The notes under the pieces: model-generated
Told to the model about the DNA's origin: nothing
The model's database searches: none
What the model saw: only the letters and a program-made list of their open reading frames with translations
Shown here: piece by piece, positions 28,579 to 38,833 of the stretch
Position numbering within the stretch: the first letter of the stretch is position 1
Layout: the number at the start of each line of letters is the position of its first letter
Made by a program: the position numbers and the translations under genes
From: Bacillus pseudomycoides
Lineage (GTDB): Bacteria; Bacillota; Bacilli; Bacillales; Bacillaceae_G
Assembly (NCBI RefSeq): GCF_002551005.1
Contig: NZ_NVOY01000038.1
Span: 20,758-72,682 of the forward strand
Direction: 5' to 3'
Length of the DNA: 51,925 nt

Positions 28579-29761
28579 TAATGATTTTAGCCTTCATGTA
28601 GAATGTATCCCTAAGGAACTACAACTCCTGCTTGAAATGTTAAAAACGCAGGATGGTGATACCGTATTATCAAATAGTAATGAATTGTTTACAAATATCG
28701 ATTGGGGTGCGTTTCTTGAACTTGCAATGCATCACCGCGTTTATCCATTAATTTATTTGAAGATGAAAGAGCTAGATGAGAAATTGATTCCGCTATACGT
28801 TATTCAAACTTTGTATCAACAATTTAAAAAAAATACGTTTCAAATGCTTCATTTAAGTGCCGAAATGGAACAAGTAAGTAAGCTATTTACTGAAAATGAG
28901 ATTCATACTCTTTTTTTAAAAGGACCGATACTTGCTCATGATCTATACGGAGATATTTCTTTAAGGACATCCTGTGATTTAGATATTATTATTCCAATTC
29001 ATCAACTAGAAAAAGCGGAATCCCTTCTTTTAGAGCAAGGTTATGTGAAAGATGATTATATTCAAACGATATTAAATGACTGGAAGTGGAGACATCATCA
29101 TATAACATTTTTCCATCCTCAAAAGCAAATCAAAGTTGAAATTCACTGGAGACTAAATCCTGGTCCTGGGAAGGAACCAAGCTTTGAGCAACTATGGGAG
29201 CGGAAACGAAAAAGTACACTAACAAGTTACCCTATATACTTGCTGGGAAGTGAGGACTTGTTTTTATTTCTTGTTACTCATGGGGCGCGGCACGGCTGGT
29301 CTAGATTGCGTTGGCTTGTAGATATAAACCAAATTGTAAGGAAAAGTCTTGATTGGGTGCAGATTAATAGGTTATTGAAGAAGTATCATTACTTTCCATT
29401 AGGAGGACAAGCGTTAATTCTGGCTTCTCAGTTATTAAATACTACGATCAGTAAAGAAATGATGAAATTGACAAACCAGAAACAATCTAAACAGTTAGCG
29501 CAAGATACATTATTTTATTTCAAAGAAATGATAAATTTACATGCAGATTCTGTTCCAGAAGAAGTAACGATATATCACACTCGTTATTTATTTTCGTTAA
29601 TGTCTAACCAGCAAAAGTTTTTATTTATTATGAGTTACCTTTATCCTTATCCTATTGACGCTAAAACGTTACCGCTACCTAAACCCCTTTATTTTTTGTA
29701 TTTTCCTTTACGTCCTTTTTTATGCTTCTGGAGAAAAACAAGGAAACACGCTTTAACATAG
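28571..29761 (+). CDS. Nucleotidyltransferase-like protein of the lasso cluster
   Basis: This 396-aa protein carries LFLKGPILAHDLYGDISLR and DLDIIIP (about 114-142), the GxxL...DxD pattern of the nucleotidyltransferase family PF14907. Such genes accompany paeninodin-like and pseudomycoidin-like clusters. There the homologue is linked to further modification of the phosphorylated peptide, reported as hexose addition in pseudomycoidin. ATG 28571 follows AAAGGAG and overlaps the peptidase stop, so the two are coupled. GTG 28544 is less likely. The exact reaction here is unknown. Confidence 0.78.
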   Translation: MNNNDFSLHVECIPKELQLLLEMLKTQDGDTVLSNSNELFTNIDWGAFLELAMHHRVYPLIYLKMKELDEKLIPLYVIQTLYQQFKKNTFQMLHLSAEMEQVSKLFTENEIHTLFLKGPILAHDLYGDISLRTSCDLDIIIPIHQLEKAESLLLEQGYVKDDYIQTILNDWKWRHHHITFFHPQKQIKVEIHWRLNPGPGKEPSFEQLWERKRKSTLTSYPIYLLGSEDLFLFLVTHGARHGWSRLRWLVDINQIVRKSLDWVQINRLLKKYHYFPLGGQALILASQLLNTTISKEMMKLTNQKQSKQLAQDTLFYFKEMINLHADSVPEEVTIYHTRYLFSLMSNQQKFLFIMSYLYPYPIDAKTLPLPKPLYFLYFPLRPFLCFWRKTRKHALT

Positions 29762-29771
29762 GGGGATAAAA

Positions 29772-31574
29772 ATGAAGCATATTCTATATTTTATGAAACA
29801 ATTGTATTCTTTTGCAGGGAGAATTCTTTACGTGAATCTGATTGGAATGATTTTGGTTAGTTTACTTGAAGGGATAGGGCTTCTATTATTAATTCCCATG
29901 ATCAGTATGAGTGGAATCGTCAATATGGGGGGAGGGGATTCTCCTCTTTCATCTATTTTTAAATTTTTGCAGGAAACTTCTAAAGCAACTAGTTTATCCT
30001 TCATTCTAGGTATATATATATTAGTGGTTGTTAGTCAAAATATTTTACAAAGAAATTTGACCATGCGAGATGTGAAAATTCAACAAGGTTTTACTCGGCA
30101 GTTAAGATGGGACATTTATAGTGTTATTTTGCGAGTGAAGTGGAGTTTTTTTATCAAAAAAAGGAAAACTGATCTAATCAATGTATTAACCTCAGAATTG
30201 GCACGTGTTAGCTATGGTATGAACCTTGTTTTACAGTTATTAGCTTCTATCGTTTTTACCTTTGTACATGTGGGGATTGCTTTTTGGTTATCTTCTAAAA
30301 TAACTATATTTGTCTTATTTTGTGGTTTGTTCCTTTCAATCACTTCTCATATTTTCATTAAAAGAGCTAGAATACTAGGGAGCAAAACATCCGAGTTAGC
30401 GCAAAATTATCTTGCGGGTATAACAGACCATTTTAATGGGATTAAAGATATAAAAAGTAATACTTTAGAAGAGTCACGGTTAACTTGGTTTCGCTCTTTA
30501 ACGCAAAAAATGACTCTTGAGCAAATTGAATACACGGAAATGAGATCTGCTTCCCAACTTTTTTATAAAATTTCTTTGGCTGTTCTCATTGCATTTTTTA
30601 TTTTTTTATCTGTAACGTTCTTTCATGCGCAATCAGAGCAATTATTATTAATTATTCTTATTTTTTCAAGATTATGGCCTCGATTTACAAGCATTCAATC
30701 TAATCTAGAGCAACTGGCTGCAAGTACTCCAGCTTTTAAGTCTCTAATAGAATTACAAGAAGAATGCAACAAATTTGCGGAATTGCAAGATATAGAACAA
30801 CAATATAAACATGTAAAACCAATATCTCTAGAAAAAGGAATTGAATGTCGGAACGTTGATTTTCGCTACAATCTGAAAGAATCCGTATATGCACTCGAAA
30901 ATATCAATTTACAAATCCCATCTAATTGTATGACTGCTATTGTCGGACGATCAGGCGCTGGAAAAAGCACACTAATCGATATTTTAATGGGACTCATGCA
31001 GCCGGAAAAAGGAGAAGTATTAATAGATGGTACACCTCTCACAAACGATAGTTTATTATCTTTAAGAAAGTCTATTAGCTATGTGCCGCAGGATCCATTT
31101 TTATTTCATGCAAGTATAAGAGAAAATTTGCTAATGATTGAACCGGATGCAAGTGAAGAACAAATGTGGGAGTCTTTGGAGTTTTCAGCGGCTGCTGAAT
31201 TTGTACGAAGACTACCACAAGGGCTTGATACTCTTATTGGAGATCGCGGAGTGAGGCTTTCCGGAGGGGAGCGACAGCGGCTTGTACTAGCACGAGCTAT
31301 TTTAAGAAAGCCTTCGATTTTGGTGCTGGATGAAGCGACAAGTGCGTTAGATACGGAAAATGAAGCGAGAATTCAAGCTGCGCTAGAAAAATTAAAAGGA
31401 AAGATGACGATTATCGTTATTGCGCACCGATTATCAACGATACGCAATGCTGATCAAGTGATTGTACTAGAAAATGGAAAAATTGTTCAAAAAGGAGCCT
31501 TTAACGAATTGGCAAAAGAAAAAAGGGGTATGTTTAGTAAGCTGTTAGGAAATCAGGTAGAAGTTAGCGTTTAG
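29772..31574 (+). CDS. ABC exporter of the lasso peptide (fused membrane and ATPase domains)
   Basis: This 600-aa half-transporter has about six membrane segments in residues 15-320 and an ATPase domain with Walker A GRSGAGKST (392-400), Q-loop YVPQDPFLF, signature LSGGERQR (496-503) and Walker B ILVLDEATSALD (516-527), plus the H-loop IIVIAHRLSTI. There is no C39 peptidase domain, as expected because leader removal is done by the separate B2 protein. It should export and give immunity to the mature peptide. It is the last gene of the operon. Confidence 0.88.
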   Translation: MKHILYFMKQLYSFAGRILYVNLIGMILVSLLEGIGLLLLIPMISMSGIVNMGGGDSPLSSIFKFLQETSKATSLSFILGIYILVVVSQNILQRNLTMRDVKIQQGFTRQLRWDIYSVILRVKWSFFIKKRKTDLINVLTSELARVSYGMNLVLQLLASIVFTFVHVGIAFWLSSKITIFVLFCGLFLSITSHIFIKRARILGSKTSELAQNYLAGITDHFNGIKDIKSNTLEESRLTWFRSLTQKMTLEQIEYTEMRSASQLFYKISLAVLIAFFIFLSVTFFHAQSEQLLLIILIFSRLWPRFTSIQSNLEQLAASTPAFKSLIELQEECNKFAELQDIEQQYKHVKPISLEKGIECRNVDFRYNLKESVYALENINLQIPSNCMTAIVGRSGAGKSTLIDILMGLMQPEKGEVLIDGTPLTNDSLLSLRKSISYVPQDPFLFHASIRENLLMIEPDASEEQMWESLEFSAAAEFVRRLPQGLDTLIGDRGVRLSGGERQRLVLARAILRKPSILVLDEATSALDTENEARIQAALEKLKGKMTIIVIAHRLSTIRNADQVIVLENGKIVQKGAFNELAKEKRGMFSKLLGNQVEVSV

Positions 31575-31612
31575 AGGTAGTAATTATTTGAAAACCTACT
31601 GCTAGGCTTTTC

Positions 31613-31656
31613 ATCAGTGGGGAATGAAAAAACCACTGATGAAAGCTTTACTTTAT
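31613..31656. repeat. Palindromic repeat, right copy flanking the lasso cluster
   Basis: ATCAGTGG (31613-31620) and CCACTGAT (31633-31640) form a stem, followed by GAAAGCTTTACTTTAT. It matches the repeat at 24071-24117 in layout and in the 15-base tail. It lies between convergent genes and overlaps the deacetylase stop, so it may also act as a terminator. Confidence 0.65.
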
Positions 31657-32486
31657 AGTCTTTGCTTTGAAGTATGAAACATGTTTGGAAGGGTCACGAA
31701 CCGTGCTCCGTTAGATGTAAGGTTAGGAATAAATTGGTCGAGGGCGTCTACGGACCCTTGTAAATTCCCCCCTGGTGCAGTGTGTTGCAAGAGGATGCTT
31801 CCAGGAAATGTATTTCCTAATACTTTGTTAGTAATTTGCTGGGCATTTAAGCCTTTCCAATCTAATGTATCTACACTCCATTGAATAATCATAAAGTTCT
31901 GTTCAGTAGCCCATTTCATTTGATTTTCATTTATAATCCCATAAGGAGGACGGAAGAATTTAGGGGAGTATCCGGTTAGCTTTTGTAATATTTTTTCTGT
32001 TTTTAATATCTGCTCATGATATTGCTTATCATCTATTTTATTTAAATTAGGATGATTATAAGTATGATTTCCTACGATATGTCCTTCGTTAACGATTCGT
32101 TTTACAACTTCGGGATATCTTTCGGCATTTTCTCCTAATAGAAAGAAAGTCGCCTTTACACTAAGTTTTTTCAATTTATTTAATACTTGAGGGGTGTAAA
32201 TGGGATCTGGACCATCATCGAATGTGAGAGCGACTTCGGCCTTGTTATAAGGTCCTGCAAACGCATATGCGTATTTTTCTACCCATGAAAAAGGAGTCCA
32301 GGAGCCTCTAACTGTTGTCGGACTCTTTTGTAAGATAGGAACGGTCTCCGCGTAATGTAAAGGATAAAATGTATTGTGAATAAGCGGATAAGGAGTTTTA
32401 AAAGAGGAAATGTCGCGTGGAATATTATAATAGGGAACATATTGAAAAGGAACTACTATTTGAGCTGGATAAAAATCATACATCAT
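31653..32486 (-). CDS. Polysaccharide deacetylase (CE4/NodB domain)
   Basis: The 277-aa protein has the CE4 motifs: TFDDGPD (88-94), H141-x3-H145 in GNHTYNHP, and FRPPYG near 178-183. The zinc-binding Asp and His residues are all present. A pre-domain of about 80 residues precedes the catalytic part. No clear signal peptide is visible, although many B. cereus-group deacetylases of chitin or peptidoglycan have one. AAGGAGG lies before the start on the minus strand. It is convergent with the lasso exporter gene. Confidence 0.87.
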   Translation of the reverse strand: MMYDFYPAQIVVPFQYVPYYNIPRDISSFKTPYPLIHNTFYPLHYAETVPILQKSPTTVRGSWTPFSWVEKYAYAFAGPYNKAEVALTFDDGPDPIYTPQVLNKLKKLSVKATFFLLGENAERYPEVVKRIVNEGHIVGNHTYNHPNLNKIDDKQYHEQILKTEKILQKLTGYSPKFFRPPYGIINENQMKWATEQNFMIIQWSVDTLDWKGLNAQQITNKVLGNTFPGSILLQHTAPGGNLQGSVDALDQFIPNLTSNGARFVTLPNMFHTSKQRL

Positions 32487-32616
32487 TAAAATACCTCCTT
32501 AGAAAAGATAACATTCTCTTTAAAACTTTTATATGTTAATAATTGTAGTTTGGTTAGGGGGGATGAAGAAAGCATCTAATAAGTGAAATTTCGTTTCATT
32601 TTGAAAAAATTGGAAC

Positions 32617-32690
32617 AGTACCTTGTAATATTCAATACTGAATGATATATTATAATTAATAAGGTACCTTGCATTGAATAGTACTGAATG
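32617..32690 (+). promoter_or_regulatory. PadR-operon promoter with duplicated 28-bp operator-like repeat
   Basis: Two related 28-base blocks (32617-32644 and 32663-32690) share GTACCTTG at one end and TACTGAATG at the other and are exactly 46 bases apart. The first contains ATTCA-ATAC-TGAAT. A promoter with TTGTAA (32623-32628), 17-base spacer and TATATT (32646-32651) overlaps the first block. Autoregulation by the PadR protein is the likely use. Confidence 0.6.
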
Positions 32691-32706
32691 GAGAGGAGGA
32701 TTGCCT

Positions 32707-33018
32707 TTGAATGTTCAATTTAAAAAAGGGGTATTGGAGCTTTGTGTTCTTGCACTTGTAAGGAAACGAGATTGCTATGGCTATGAATTAGTTCAGCAAA
32801 TTTCAAATAAATTTTTAATATCAGAAGGAACGGTGTATCCTTTGTTACGCCGTTTAACGAAAGAAGGATACTTCCAGACGTATTTAAAAGAATCATCGGA
32901 AGGACCTCCGCGTAAGTATTATCAGTTAACAAATCAAGGTGCAGAGCAGCTTAACGCTCTTGTAACAGAATGGCGTGAGTTTGCAAGAGGCGTACAAGAA
33001 ATTATTGAAGAGGTGTAG
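32707..33018 (+). CDS. PadR-family transcriptional regulator
   Basis: The protein of about 103 aa shows the PadR winged helix: [43 protein letters not shown] and [21 protein letters not shown] 32707 is chosen because AGGAGG (32694-32699) lies seven bases upstream; TTG 32701 is too close. It leads an operon with a DUF1700 membrane protein and a DUF4097 protein, a common Firmicutes arrangement linked to envelope stress. Confidence 0.88.
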   Translation: MNVQFKKGVLELCVLALVRKRDCYGYELVQQISNKFLISEGTVYPLLRRLTKEGYFQTYLKESSEGPPRKYYQLTNQGAEQLNALVTEWREFARGVQEIIEEV

Positions 33019-33021
33019 GGG

Positions 33022-33567
33022 ATGACCAAAGAACAGTTTCTTCGTGAATTATCAGAACATCTTAAAAAGTTACCAGAAGAAGAACGAAACGATATTTTAT
33101 ATGACTATGAGGAACATTTTCAATTCGGAATAGAAGAAGGGAAAACAGAAGCAGAAATTATAAAAGCGCTCGGTTCTCCGAAAGCAATAGCTAAGGAAAC
33201 GTTAGCGTCTCATCGTTTAGAGCTGGTAAAGCATAATCCAACTCCTTCTAACATAGCGAGAGCAATTGTAGCGATTATTGGACTTAGTTTTTTTAACTTG
33301 GTTGTTGTGCTAGGACCGCTCATAGCAATTGGGAGTCTTATATTATCACTTTGGATAGTAAGTGCTGTATGTGTTTTCTCACCAATACTTCTGTTAACAA
33401 AAATTATTTTCGCCCAAATTTTTATTTTATCTGATGTATTTGTCGCTATTATACTCTTCGGTATTGGTTTACTTTTAGGGATTGCCGCGTATTATTGTAC
33501 GATTTGGTTTAAAACGCTTTTTGTTAAGTACGCCAGTTGGAATTTAAAAGTAATTAAAGGGGAGTAG
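33022..33567 (+). CDS. DUF1700 (HAAS-domain) membrane protein
   Basis: This 181-aa protein has an N-terminal helical HAAS region (KEQFLRELSEHLKKLPEEERNDILYDYEEHF, then GSPKAIAKETLA) and three or four membrane segments from residue 82 on. DUF1700 proteins nearly always sit between a PadR regulator and a DUF4097 protein, as here. It probably passes a membrane signal to its partners. It starts three bases after the PadR stop. Confidence 0.85.
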   Translation: MTKEQFLRELSEHLKKLPEEERNDILYDYEEHFQFGIEEGKTEAEIIKALGSPKAIAKETLASHRLELVKHNPTPSNIARAIVAIIGLSFFNLVVVLGPLIAIGSLILSLWIVSAVCVFSPILLLTKIIFAQIFILSDVFVAIILFGIGLLLGIAAYYCTIWFKTLFVKYASWNLKVIKGE

Positions 33568-33572
33568 ATAAG

Positions 33573-34391
33573 ATGAGAAAAATGGTGCTAATAGCAATTA
33601 TTTGTATTGCGATTGGAGGAATCGGTTTATTTTTTACAAGATCAGCCTTTTTTATGAAAACTGCGAATGGGTCAGCAGAAACAAAGAAATTGGAACAGAG
33701 ACAATTTAAAAATGAGCAAATAAAAAATATTAATGTTGACACAGATGTAGGAGACGTTGTGATTGAAAAAGGTAAGACTGATTTATTTGAAGTTCGATAT
33801 AGCGGCAATCAGGAACAGCGAAAGTTAAACGTAAATGAGAACGGTGAAGTGCTACAAGTGGAAGTAAAATCAAAAAAGAAACATATATTTGACTTTTCTT
33901 TTTCATCATTTGATTTGAAAGATGAGAGCTTAACGGTTGTTGTCCCTGAACGCGTATACAATAAAATTGAAGCGGAGACGGCAGCAGGAAAGATTCATGT
34001 GCAAGATATTCAAAGCGAAGATATATCTGCGCATTCAGCAGCGGGCGATGTGGAAATGAAGGAAATGAAAGCACGAAATGTAAAAGTGTCATCTAATGCT
34101 GGAAAGGTTGTTCTTTATAAAGTGGAAGGGAAAGTGCATGCAGAGGCAGCGGCAGGAAGTGTAGAGATAACGCAGCATAATCCAGAGTATAGTGTTGAGG
34201 CGGAATCGGCAGCAGGAGATGTCAATATTCAGCTGAAGGAAATGCCAAAAGATGCTGTTGTGAAAGGCTCCGCTGATGCAGGAGAGGTACAGATTTTCGG
34301 GAAAGAAAATAAAGAAATAACTATAGGTAACGGGAAGGTGCAGATTAAAGGGGAAACAGCAGCGGGCTCTGTAAAAATCGCGGCGAATTAA
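33573..34391 (+). CDS. DUF4097-family beta-repeat envelope protein
   Basis: This 272-aa protein has one N-terminal membrane anchor (about 5-22) and an outside domain made of short beta repeats. Typical repeats are ETAAGKIHVQDI, HSAAGDVEMKEM, EAAAGSVEITQH and ESAAGDVNIQL, the AAGxV pattern of DUF4097 beta-solenoids. The function is unknown; relatives include envelope-stress adhesin-like proteins. It follows DUF1700 by five bases and ends at a terminator. Confidence 0.82.
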   Translation: MRKMVLIAIICIAIGGIGLFFTRSAFFMKTANGSAETKKLEQRQFKNEQIKNINVDTDVGDVVIEKGKTDLFEVRYSGNQEQRKLNVNENGEVLQVEVKSKKKHIFDFSFSSFDLKDESLTVVVPERVYNKIEAETAAGKIHVQDIQSEDISAHSAAGDVEMKEMKARNVKVSSNAGKVVLYKVEGKVHAEAAAGSVEITQHNPEYSVEAESAAGDVNIQLKEMPKDAVVKGSADAGEVQIFGKENKEITIGNGKVQIKGETAAGSVKIAAN

Positions 34392-34417
34392 AAACAGACC
34401 GAATTTGGTCTGTTTTT
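34392..34417. terminator. Bidirectional terminator between DUF4097 gene and lexA
   Basis: AAACAGACC (34392-34400) pairs with GGTCTGTTT (34407-34415), followed by T residues. An A-run on the other side lets it also serve lexA. Confidence 0.85.
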
Positions 34418-35038
34418 TTAATGTAAATGACGATATACACCGATTACTTTTCCGATAACAGAAACGTTATCTAGAATAATCGGTTCTAAAGAAGAATTTT
34501 CAGGTTGTAAGCGGAAATGATCTTTTTCTTTGTAAAAACGTTTTACCGTAGCTTCATTATCTTCTGTCAAAGCAACAACGATTTCACCATTGTATGCAGA
34601 TTGCTGCTGGCGAACAACAACTAAGTCCCCGTCAAAAATTCCTGCCTCAATCATACTGTCTCCAGAAATGCGCAACATAAATACTTGATCTGAACCCGAA
34701 ACGAGATTCGCTGGAAGTGGAAAATGTTCTTCTACACTTTCAACTGCTGTAATTGGTAAACCAGCTGTAACTTTTCCTACAATCGGTACGTGAACGACTG
34801 GTTGTGTATCTGTTTGGATGGTGTCGGCTCCTAAAATTTCAATTGCTCTCGGTTTTGTAGGATCGCGGCGAATGTATCCTTTTTCCTCTAAGCGAGATAA
34901 ATGTCCGTGCACAGTAGAGCTAGAAGCAAGGCCGACTGCTTGACCGATTTCACGTACGGAAGGTGGATAACCTTTTTCTTGTACTTTTTGTTTAATGAAG
35001 TCGAGAATGTCTTGTTGCCGTTTCGTTAACTTCTCCAT
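34418..35038 (-). CDS. lexA: LexA SOS repressor
   Basis: This 206-aa protein begins [15 protein letters not shown] and has a winged helix ([24 protein letters not shown]). The self-cleavage site Ala92-Gly93 lies in GKVTAGLP, and the catalytic pair is Ser128 (GDSM) and Lys166 (ATVKRF). The open frame extends upstream, but ATG 35038 gives the known LexA start. It represses DNA-damage genes. An SOS box lies in the gap to the divergent yneB-like gene. Confidence 0.97.
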   Translation of the reverse strand: MEKLTKRQQDILDFIKQKVQEKGYPPSVREIGQAVGLASSSTVHGHLSRLEEKGYIRRDPTKPRAIEILGADTIQTDTQPVVHVPIVGKVTAGLPITAVESVEEHFPLPANLVSGSDQVFMLRISGDSMIEAGIFDGDLVVVRQQQSAYNGEIVVALTEDNEATVKRFYKEKDHFRLQPENSSLEPIILDNVSVIGKVIGVYRHLH

Positions 35039-35104
35039 ATTTTTTAACACCTCGTTTTCTACAAATTTTCTTATTTTTATTATAACATGCAAGAAAACAT
35101 TCTA

Positions 35105-35118
35105 CAAACGTAAGTTCG
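35105..35118. promoter_or_regulatory. SOS (LexA) box between lexA and yneB
   Basis: CAAACGTAAGTTCG differs from the Bacillus SOS consensus CGAACNNNNGTTCG at one base. Its position between divergent lexA and the resolvase gene suits control of both. Confidence 0.8.
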
Positions 35119-35165
35119 AACAAAAGCTGGAATTATGTTACACTAAGATGTAAAAAGTGAGATAG

Positions 35166-36121
<956 letters not shown>

Positions 36122-36122
<1 letters not shown>

Positions 36123-36148
36123 AAGATGGGCGTAGCCCATCTTTTTTT
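36122..36148. terminator. Terminator after ynzC
   Basis: AAAGATGGGC (36122-36131) pairs with GCCCATCTTT (36135-36144), loop GTA, then a T-run. Confidence 0.88.
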
Positions 36149-36167
36149 AGTTTGATAGGAAAATGTG

Positions 36168-37751
36168 TTAGTTAACAACTTTCCAATTATGATTTGTCGT
36201 TGCTTCGATCGTTTTTCGTTCTAATATGTAATTTGCAATGAGCTCAGACATATCAATTTGTACATCTTTTATAATGGGCTTATTTTGAAACATAACATAA
36301 TTTCCACCGCCGCTTGCCCGATAATTGTTCATGACAACATCGTACTCTTGATGCAAGTGAAGAGGAGCTCCTTCGTATTGCAAGGAAACAACTCTTTCGC
36401 CAACTGGTTTTGAAATGTTTAATATGTATGAAATTCCTTCCCACATATCGTAATGATAATGCAGCGGTTTTGGTTCGATATATGCAGGGTTTACAATGAT
36501 ATTTCCATCTGGATCTAATGAGAAATATTCAGCAGTTAACTCAAGTGCCTCTTTTATATCTTTTCCTGTAACACGAACAACTTTTAATGTATTTGGATAA
36601 ATATAATTCGAAACAATATCCCTCATTGTAATTTCATTTGGAAAGCCGGAAGATTCATTGTGAAACAGACTTGTACAAGAAATGTTGACTCCAGTTACAT
36701 CCATCTGTACTTTATTTATAAATTCGATAAAGGCGCAATCTCGTAAGCGATTCTCCATGGCATCGTGAATCAGCATATCACCGGCAATGGTGCCGATTGG
36801 CCTATCTAACCATTCTTGCGTTTGTTGTTCATATACTGATACGAGTGAAAGTACCGTCTCATCTGCTGGAATGCCTTCGATAGGCAGTAGTTCAGAATAA
36901 CATTCTTTCATCATCCATTGATTTTGTTTCTTTGTTAAAGTGACATGAACTTTCCCTAATGAGCGGCCATTGGATCCAGTTTGTAAAATTGTTACACCAT
37001 TTACTTTTGTATGAGCAATATAGCGATGTTGATGCCCGGTTAATAATATATCAATTTCTTCAATTTCTTGACATATTGCATATCCTTGATTTTCCCCTGT
37101 TAAAATCTCTGTTGGTTCTCCAGTTTGTAAATTACGTTCAAAACCGCCGTGGTAGGCTACGATTAAAACATGTGGTTGTTCCTGTTCACGAATATAGGTT
37201 ACCCATTGCTTTGTCGCTTCTAATGCGTTTTCAAATAGTAAGTCTTTAATATGATGCGGCTGCTCCCAATTTGGAATGTAATGCGTTGTTACTCCTAAAA
37301 CAGCAATTTTTATATCTGGATGTATATGTTTAATTATATATGGCTTCCCAAAGTAAGGTTTCTTTGTTTGTTTATTCATAATATTAGCGGCTAGATAAGG
37401 CATATTTGCATGAGCAACGGCTTTGTTTAATACGTTCATTCCGTAGTTAAATTCGTGATTTCCAATAATCGCGGCATCATAACCGATATGGTTGGCAATA
37501 ATCGACATTGGATTTTCTTCATGCTGCCTATATTTGGCGTAGTAATAAGTAAACGGAGTTCCTTGTATGAAATCACCGTTATCAATTACGAGTACATAAT
37601 CATTTTTGGCGCGTTCCTGTGCAATGCGCGTTGCAACCTTTGCTAGTCCTAGTTCTGCCTTTTCGTTATTTTGATAATGTATTGGGTAAACCGCACCATG
37701 AATATCACTTGTTAATAAAATATTTACATTTACAATGCTGTTTTGATTCAA
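36168..37751 (-). CDS. 5'-nucleotidase / 2',3'-cyclic phosphodiesterase-family metallophosphoesterase
   Basis: The protein of about 527 aa has an N-terminal calcineurin-like domain with the five metal motifs: LTSDIHG, NGDFIQGTP, GNHEFNYG, AYHGGFE and TGHQH. The C-terminal 5'-nucleotidase domain includes YNYRASGGGNY-like NNYRASGGGNY. It hydrolyses nucleotides or cyclic nucleotides. No signal peptide or sortase motif is visible, so it may be cytoplasmic. The open frame reaches GTG 37796, but TTG 37751 lies nine bases after AGAAGG and starts just before the domain. Confidence 0.87.
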   Translation of the reverse strand: MNQNSIVNVNILLTSDIHGAVYPIHYQNNEKAELGLAKVATRIAQERAKNDYVLVIDNGDFIQGTPFTYYYAKYRQHEENPMSIIANHIGYDAAIIGNHEFNYGMNVLNKAVAHANMPYLAANIMNKQTKKPYFGKPYIIKHIHPDIKIAVLGVTTHYIPNWEQPHHIKDLLFENALEATKQWVTYIREQEQPHVLIVAYHGGFERNLQTGEPTEILTGENQGYAICQEIEEIDILLTGHQHRYIAHTKVNGVTILQTGSNGRSLGKVHVTLTKKQNQWMMKECYSELLPIEGIPADETVLSLVSVYEQQTQEWLDRPIGTIAGDMLIHDAMENRLRDCAFIEFINKVQMDVTGVNISCTSLFHNESSGFPNEITMRDIVSNYIYPNTLKVVRVTGKDIKEALELTAEYFSLDPDGNIIVNPAYIEPKPLHYHYDMWEGISYILNISKPVGERVVSLQYEGAPLHLHQEYDVVMNNYRASGGGNYVMFQNKPIIKDVQIDMSELIANYILERKTIEATTNHNWKVVN

Positions 37752-37876
37752 TGTTATCAACCTTCTTTTATATAATGCATTTGCAGGTAATAGCACAGTT
37801 TATTTACATATGTATTATCTACATTTGAATTAAACATATATGCAACTGCCGCTTTAGAAATTTTTTTCTTTTCATG

Positions 37877-37907
37877 TTGACTCTCACGTAACGTTATACT
37901 TTATTGT
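37877..37907 (+). promoter_or_regulatory. MerR-type promoter with 19-bp spacer
   Basis: TTGACT (37877-37882) and TATTGT (37902-37907) are 19 bases apart. The spacer holds CTCACGTAACGT, a dyad like the operators of TipA/Mta-class MerR activators. Autoactivation is expected. Confidence 0.5.
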
Positions 37908-37930
37908 GTGTACTAAGGGAGGGCAAAACA

Positions 37931-38659
37931 ATGACAATGAAAGTGAAAGAAGTAGCAGATTTAGTCGGTATTAGTGTGCGCACACTGCATCATTATGATG
38001 AAATTGGGTTATTAACCCCAGAGGAGACGACCGAATCTGGTTATCGGCTTTATTCTGATGATAATCTGGAGACTTTGCAACAAATTCTATTTTTTAAAGA
38101 ACTTGGCTTCCCTTTAAAGAAAATTAAAGAAATTATCAATAATCCTTCATTTGATCGAAAAGAGGCGCTTGTTTTACATCGTAAAATGTTGCTCGAGAAG
38201 CGTTCTAGATTAGATAAAGTGATTGCGACAATTGATAAGACGATTCAACACTCGAAAGGGGAAATTCAAATGACAAACAAAGAAAAATTTGAGGGTTTTG
38301 ATTTTAGTCAAAATCCGTATGAGCAGGAAGCTCGTGAAAGATGGGGAAATGAAGCGGTCGATAAGGCTAATAAAGTAGATATGACGAAAGAGAAACAAGA
38401 AGAATATAATGCGATTTATAGAAAGCTTGCAGCACTTCGTCATGATTCACCTGAATCAGACCAGGCTCAAGAAACAATTCAAGAATGGTATAACTATTTA
38501 CAGAACTTTGGTCATTACTCATTGGATGCGTTCAAAGGTCTAGGACAAATGTATGCCGATGATGAACGTTTTACAAAAAATATTGATCAATTTGGCGTAG
38601 GGTTAGCGAAGTTTATGTGCGATGCGATGGCAGTGTATGCGGATCGTAATAAAAAGTAA
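37931..38659 (+). CDS. MerR-family regulator with TipAS ligand domain
   Basis: The protein of about 242 aa has a MerR winged helix ([24 protein letters not shown] and [17 protein letters not shown]), a dimerisation helix, and a C-terminal TipAS domain ([43 protein letters not shown]). Relatives such as TipA and Mta bind drugs and switch on transporters. ATG 37931 follows AAGGGAGGG; the open frame extends upstream to GTG 37904. Confidence 0.88.
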   Translation: MTMKVKEVADLVGISVRTLHHYDEIGLLTPEETTESGYRLYSDDNLETLQQILFFKELGFPLKKIKEIINNPSFDRKEALVLHRKMLLEKRSRLDKVIATIDKTIQHSKGEIQMTNKEKFEGFDFSQNPYEQEARERWGNEAVDKANKVDMTKEKQEEYNAIYRKLAALRHDSPESDQAQETIQEWYNYLQNFGHYSLDAFKGLGQMYADDERFTKNIDQFGVGLAKFMCDAMAVYADRNKK

Positions 38660-38677
38660 ACTATGTGTTTGTAATTT

Positions 38678-38722
38678 AAAAGGTTCTATTCTCTTAAATG
38701 GAGAATAGAACCTTTTGTTTTT
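38678..38722 (+). terminator. Terminator after the MerR gene
   Basis: The 16-bp stem AAAAGGTTCTATTCTC (38678-38693) pairs with 38701-38716; TGTTTTTG follows. Confidence 0.88.
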
Positions 38723-38833
38723 GTAATAAGCATACATTGTACTTCATGTATTAAAAAATGGTTTAAAGTTTGGTTATCAACTGTAGTGTACATGCAGTGT
38801 ATTATATAGTTAAGGAGAGAGGGGGAGGACATT

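Noticed and set aside
33573-34391. Secreted toxin or adhesin
   Set aside because: The AAGxV repeats and the PadR-DUF1700 context fit the common DUF4097 operon; nothing points to a toxin.
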